A stretch of DNA of 9,880 nt from an uncultured Clostridia bacterium (GTDB lineage: Bacteria; Bacillota; Clostridia; Oscillospirales; Oscillospiraceae): positions 1 to 9,880 of the forward strand of contig CAMWTG010000085.1 of assembly GCA_947177115.1 (NCBI GenBank), in the 5' to 3' direction. Below the pieces are notes generated by a model that did no database searches, had not been told where the DNA came from, and saw only the letters and a program-made list of their open reading frames with translations. Position numbers and translations under genes: made by a program. Below, one piece after another: positions 8,343 to 9,880 of the stretch. Numbering within the stretch: position 1 is the first letter of the stretch; the number at the start of each line of letters is the position of its first letter.

Positions 8343-8381
8343 AAAGTCAGGCGGGGGCATCTCCGCCTGACTTTGCTTTTT
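8343..8381 (+). terminator. Rho-independent terminator after the giant gene
   Basis: A perfect 12-bp stem, AAAGTCAGGCGG (8343-8354) and CCGCCTGACTTT (8363-8374), with an 8-nt loop GGGCATCT, is followed by GC and five T (8377-8381). It begins 6 nt after the TAA of the upstream gene. A long GC-rich stem plus a T tract is a classic intrinsic terminator. It would reduce or end transcription between the giant gene and the DUF3849/mobC pair. The T run is short, so read-through is possible. Confidence 0.85.
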
Positions 8382-8411
8382 CCGCTATACTACAACAAAT
8401 CTAATATGGAA

Positions 8412-8416
8412 TGGAG
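8412..8416 (+). promoter_or_regulatory. Ribosome binding site of the DUF3849 protein gene
   Basis: TGGAG at 8412-8416 lies 8 nt before the ATG at 8425, a good Shine-Dalgarno distance. It is weaker than the internal site at 8863. A TATACT hexamer at 8386-8391 could be a -10 element for a promoter after the terminator, but I see no convincing -35 at 16-18 nt upstream, so no promoter is called. Confidence 0.6.
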
Positions 8417-8424
8417 AAATCAAC

Positions 8425-9639
8425 ATGAACAAAGCGCCCATTTACCCATACCCCGTCACTTACGCACGGGAAAACGGAGAGTTGGAGCAGTATCGGGCAT
8501 CGCTCAAAACGCTTGCCGAGTGCAAGTGTGCCATTGACGATGCTATCTTTGATAATTGGGATGGGATGAATTTTGCCAAGGATTCTGCCAAACGTGTTCT
8601 AAAGCAGTTTGGTCCAGAGCGAGTGACATTTATTCTGGCCTATACACTCCGGGAGAGGAATATTGATAACCGATTCTCCGGCCACAACGCAAGCTGGGCC
8701 AGCACCGTACCGCTGTATGGAATCGCCAGCGGCCGGGAGAGCTGTACCCTGGAAAGTCACCCTGCCAAGGTGGACCTGTTCATTGATCTGGTGCGGAAGG
8801 ACCTCCAGGAGCTGGCACAACAAAAGTCTGCTTCGCATCAGAAATCTTCTGTAAAATCGAAAAAGGAGGCGGTCAGGATGGATAAGACCCCGATTTATAA
8901 AGATTCTTTTGAGTACGCCTATCAGCACGGTGAAGAAGAACAGCACCGCGCCTCCAACCGTGCCAATATCGCCTGCAAAGAGGCGATTGAAAAGGCTATC
9001 GCCAGCCACTACCATGACAACCGCCTTGATACACAGGCGGCGGTGCAGGAGGTGGTAAAGCAGTTCGGTTATGAGCGGATATTCTATGTGCTGGCAAATA
9101 CTGTGCAGGCACAGAGCTGGGAAGGGCGCATCTCCCAATCCAATAAAAGGTGGTCGCAGACCATTCCTGTGGTGTTTGAAGGAGGGATGCGGGACACTTC
9201 CTACCTTATCACACAAACTCACCCCGGCCTTTTGGATATGTTCGTGAGCAGCGCACGGCATGAACATCTGTTGAGACAGCCCCTCAAAGCGGCGGACATC
9301 AAAGCGGAGGCGGCACATATCCTGGAACGGTTCCAAGCCGCCCAGGAGCCGAACAGTCCCAACGGAACCCATTACATGGTCCAGGTCTCCCCCGACTTTA
9401 TGGCGCGGGCTGGAACGAAGGACACGGACCGCCTGATGTCCATGCTGCCCTTCCAGTCCCTTTCCCTCTCCGGGCTGGAGGGCCGCAAAGGGACGTTTGC
9501 TCTGATCTCCAAGGATGAGGACCGCTTTCAAAAGCTGGTCCTGCGCAGACCCTCGGTGCGGAAGAAGTTGCAGGAGCAGCCCGCCGCCGATGCGCCCAAG
9601 CCGCCCGCCAAGGGCAGGAACAAGGCCCAGGAGCGGTAG
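8425..9639 (+). CDS. Tandem DUF3849-repeat protein of a conjugative element
   Basis: A 404-residue soluble protein with no signal peptide or membrane segment; molecular function unknown. It holds two copies of a domain I recognise as DUF3849. Copy one is residues 5-127 (PIYPYPVTYARENGELEQYRAS, then KQFGPERVTFILAYTL, F..HNASWASTVP). Copy two is residues 155-282 (PIYKDSFEYAYQHGEEEQHRAS, then KQFGYERIFYVLANTV, I.QSNKRWSQTIP). A Ser/Lys-rich linker (132-151) joins them. A further compact region at about 315-372 (HYMVQVSPDFMARAGTKDTDRL, LSLSGLEGRKGTFALISKDEDRF) is not a family I can name. The tail is Ala/Pro/Lys-rich. The start at 8425 has a Shine-Dalgarno 8 nt upstream; an in-frame ATG at 8878 (Met152) has an even better one, so a second product of 253 residues is possible. 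The stop is 2 nt before the mobC-like ATG, implying translational coupling. Its position suggests an accessory role in transfer or establishment. Confidence 0.92.
   Translation: MNKAPIYPYPVTYARENGELEQYRASLKTLAECKCAIDDAIFDNWDGMNFAKDSAKRVLKQFGPERVTFILAYTLRERNIDNRFSGHNASWASTVPLYGIASGRESCTLESHPAKVDLFIDLVRKDLQELAQQKSASHQKSSVKSKKEAVRMDKTPIYKDSFEYAYQHGEEEQHRASNRANIACKEAIEKAIASHYHDNRLDTQAAVQEVVKQFGYERIFYVLANTVQAQSWEGRISQSNKRWSQTIPVVFEGGMRDTSYLITQTHPGLLDMFVSSARHEHLLRQPLKAADIKAEAAHILERFQAAQEPNSPNGTHYMVQVSPDFMARAGTKDTDRLMSMLPFQSLSLSGLEGRKGTFALISKDEDRFQKLVLRRPSVRKKLQEQPAADAPKPPAKGRNKAQER
8863..8880 (+). promoter_or_regulatory. Internal ribosome binding site and in-frame start within the DUF3849 gene
   Basis: AAGGAGG at 8863-8869 is a full match to the anti-Shine-Dalgarno core. 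It is followed after 8 nt (CGGTCAGG) by ATG at 8878, in frame with the long protein. The start falls exactly where the second DUF3849 copy begins (MDKTPIYKDSF), mirroring the first copy's MNKAPIYPYPV. Either both a 404- and a 253-residue protein are made, or two adjacent genes became fused by loss of a stop codon and the old intergenic site survives as the linker. Confidence 0.7.
9629..9633 (+). promoter_or_regulatory. Ribosome binding site of the mobC-like gene, inside the upstream CDS
   Basis: AGGAG at 9629-9633 lies 8 nt before the ATG at 9642. It overlaps the last codons (AQER) of the DUF3849 protein. With only 2 nt between the TAG stop and the ATG, terminating ribosomes would reinitiate easily, which supports coupling and decides the start codon. 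Confidence 0.8.
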
Positions 9640-9641
9640 TC

Positions 9642-9880
9642 ATGGCAAATTTAGAGCGGGAGGTACAGTTGAAATTCCGCGTCACGCCGGAGGAACGGAC
9701 GCCGATCGAGCAGAAGATGGCCCAGCTCGGTACCAGCAATATGGCGGCATATCTCCGCAAAATGGCGATTGATGGGTTTGTAATAAATCTGGAATTGCCA
9801 GAGCTGCGGGAGATGGTCTCCCTGCTGCGCCGGTCCAGCAATAATCTGAACCAGCTTACCCGCCGGGTACATGAGACGGG
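9642..9880 (+). CDS. mobC: MobC-like relaxosome accessory protein (3'-partial)
   Basis: Only the first 79 codons are in the window; there is no stop before the right edge. The product starts MANLEREVQLKFRVTPEERT, a beta strand followed by a helix as in ribbon-helix-helix DNA-binding proteins. It continues with KMAQLGTSNMAAYLRKMAIDG and then RRSSNNLNQLTRRVHET, the conserved 'R..SNNLNQL.R...' segment of MobC family plasmid/ICE mobilization proteins. In that family the protein binds near oriT, helps open the nic region and recruits the relaxase. The start is fixed by AGGAG 8 nt upstream and by overlap-like spacing with the DUF3849 gene. A relaxase gene is expected next, outside the window. The symbol is given at family level only. 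Confidence 0.88.
   Translation, partial: MANLEREVQLKFRVTPEERTPIEQKMAQLGTSNMAAYLRKMAIDGFVINLELPELREMVSLLRRSSNNLNQLTRRVHET

Noticed and set aside
8343..8374. Intergenic inverted repeat as an oriT
   Set aside because: The T tract after a perfect GC-rich stem fits a terminator better, and no nic-like motif is recognisable beside it.
8386..8391. TATACT as a -10 promoter element
   Set aside because: Good hexamer, but no acceptable -35 at 16-18 nt (the place is filled by the terminator stem) and no extended -10 TG. Kept only as a possibility.
8599..9531. 310-codon open frame on the minus strand
   Set aside because: Antisense to the DUF3849 gene, with no motif and no fitting neighbour; a shadow of the real gene.
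1..9880. CRISPR array, tRNA/rRNA, insertion sequence or riboswitch
   Set aside because: No regularly spaced direct repeats, transposase motifs, terminal inverted repeats or RNA gene signatures were seen; almost the whole window is coding.

Overview
The window is a dense, single-strand (+) stretch of what looks like the transfer/maintenance region of an integrative conjugative element (Tn1549/CTn-like) from a Gram-positive anaerobe, most likely a gut Clostridia member. The host assignment is inference. It rests on moderately GC-rich codon use, strong AGGAGG-type ribosome binding sites, and a gene order I associate with such elements: giant methylase-helicase, then DUF3849 protein, then MobC-type relaxosome protein. 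No species can be named from the sequence.

Layout: (1) nt 1-8336, one giant gene open at the left edge, with 2777 codons visible. Its product carries a modular N-terminal half (four degenerate copies of a small helical/'W..V...I..L' module, a DUF7007-like segment and two copies of a beta-rich module), then an N6-adenine-type DNA methyltransferase domain, then a complete SNF2/DEAH-type superfamily 2 helicase, then a coiled-coil C-terminal region. (2) nt 8337-8424, an 88-nt gap with a strong Rho-independent terminator and a ribosome binding site. (3) nt 8425-9639, a 404-residue protein made of two DUF3849-type repeats plus an unrecognised C-terminal domain; an excellent internal ribosome binding site and ATG sit exactly at the start of the second repeat. 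(4) nt 9642 to the right edge, the first 79 codons of a MobC-like ribbon-helix-helix relaxosome accessory protein, translationally coupled to the gene before it. A relaxase gene would be expected just beyond the window.

How they may work together: MobC-like proteins bind near oriT and help the relaxase nick the element. The methylase-helicase fusion resembles in architecture the phage P1 DarB-type anti-restriction proteins, and could modify or remodel element DNA so that it survives entry into a new host. The DUF3849 protein is of unknown function but sits between these two modules. Only the family-level calls are well supported; the shared biological role is inference. The most interesting points are the possible two-product design of the DUF3849 gene, the repeat-built N-terminal half of the giant protein with a compositionally distinct DUF7007-like insert, and a terminator that splits the apparent operon.
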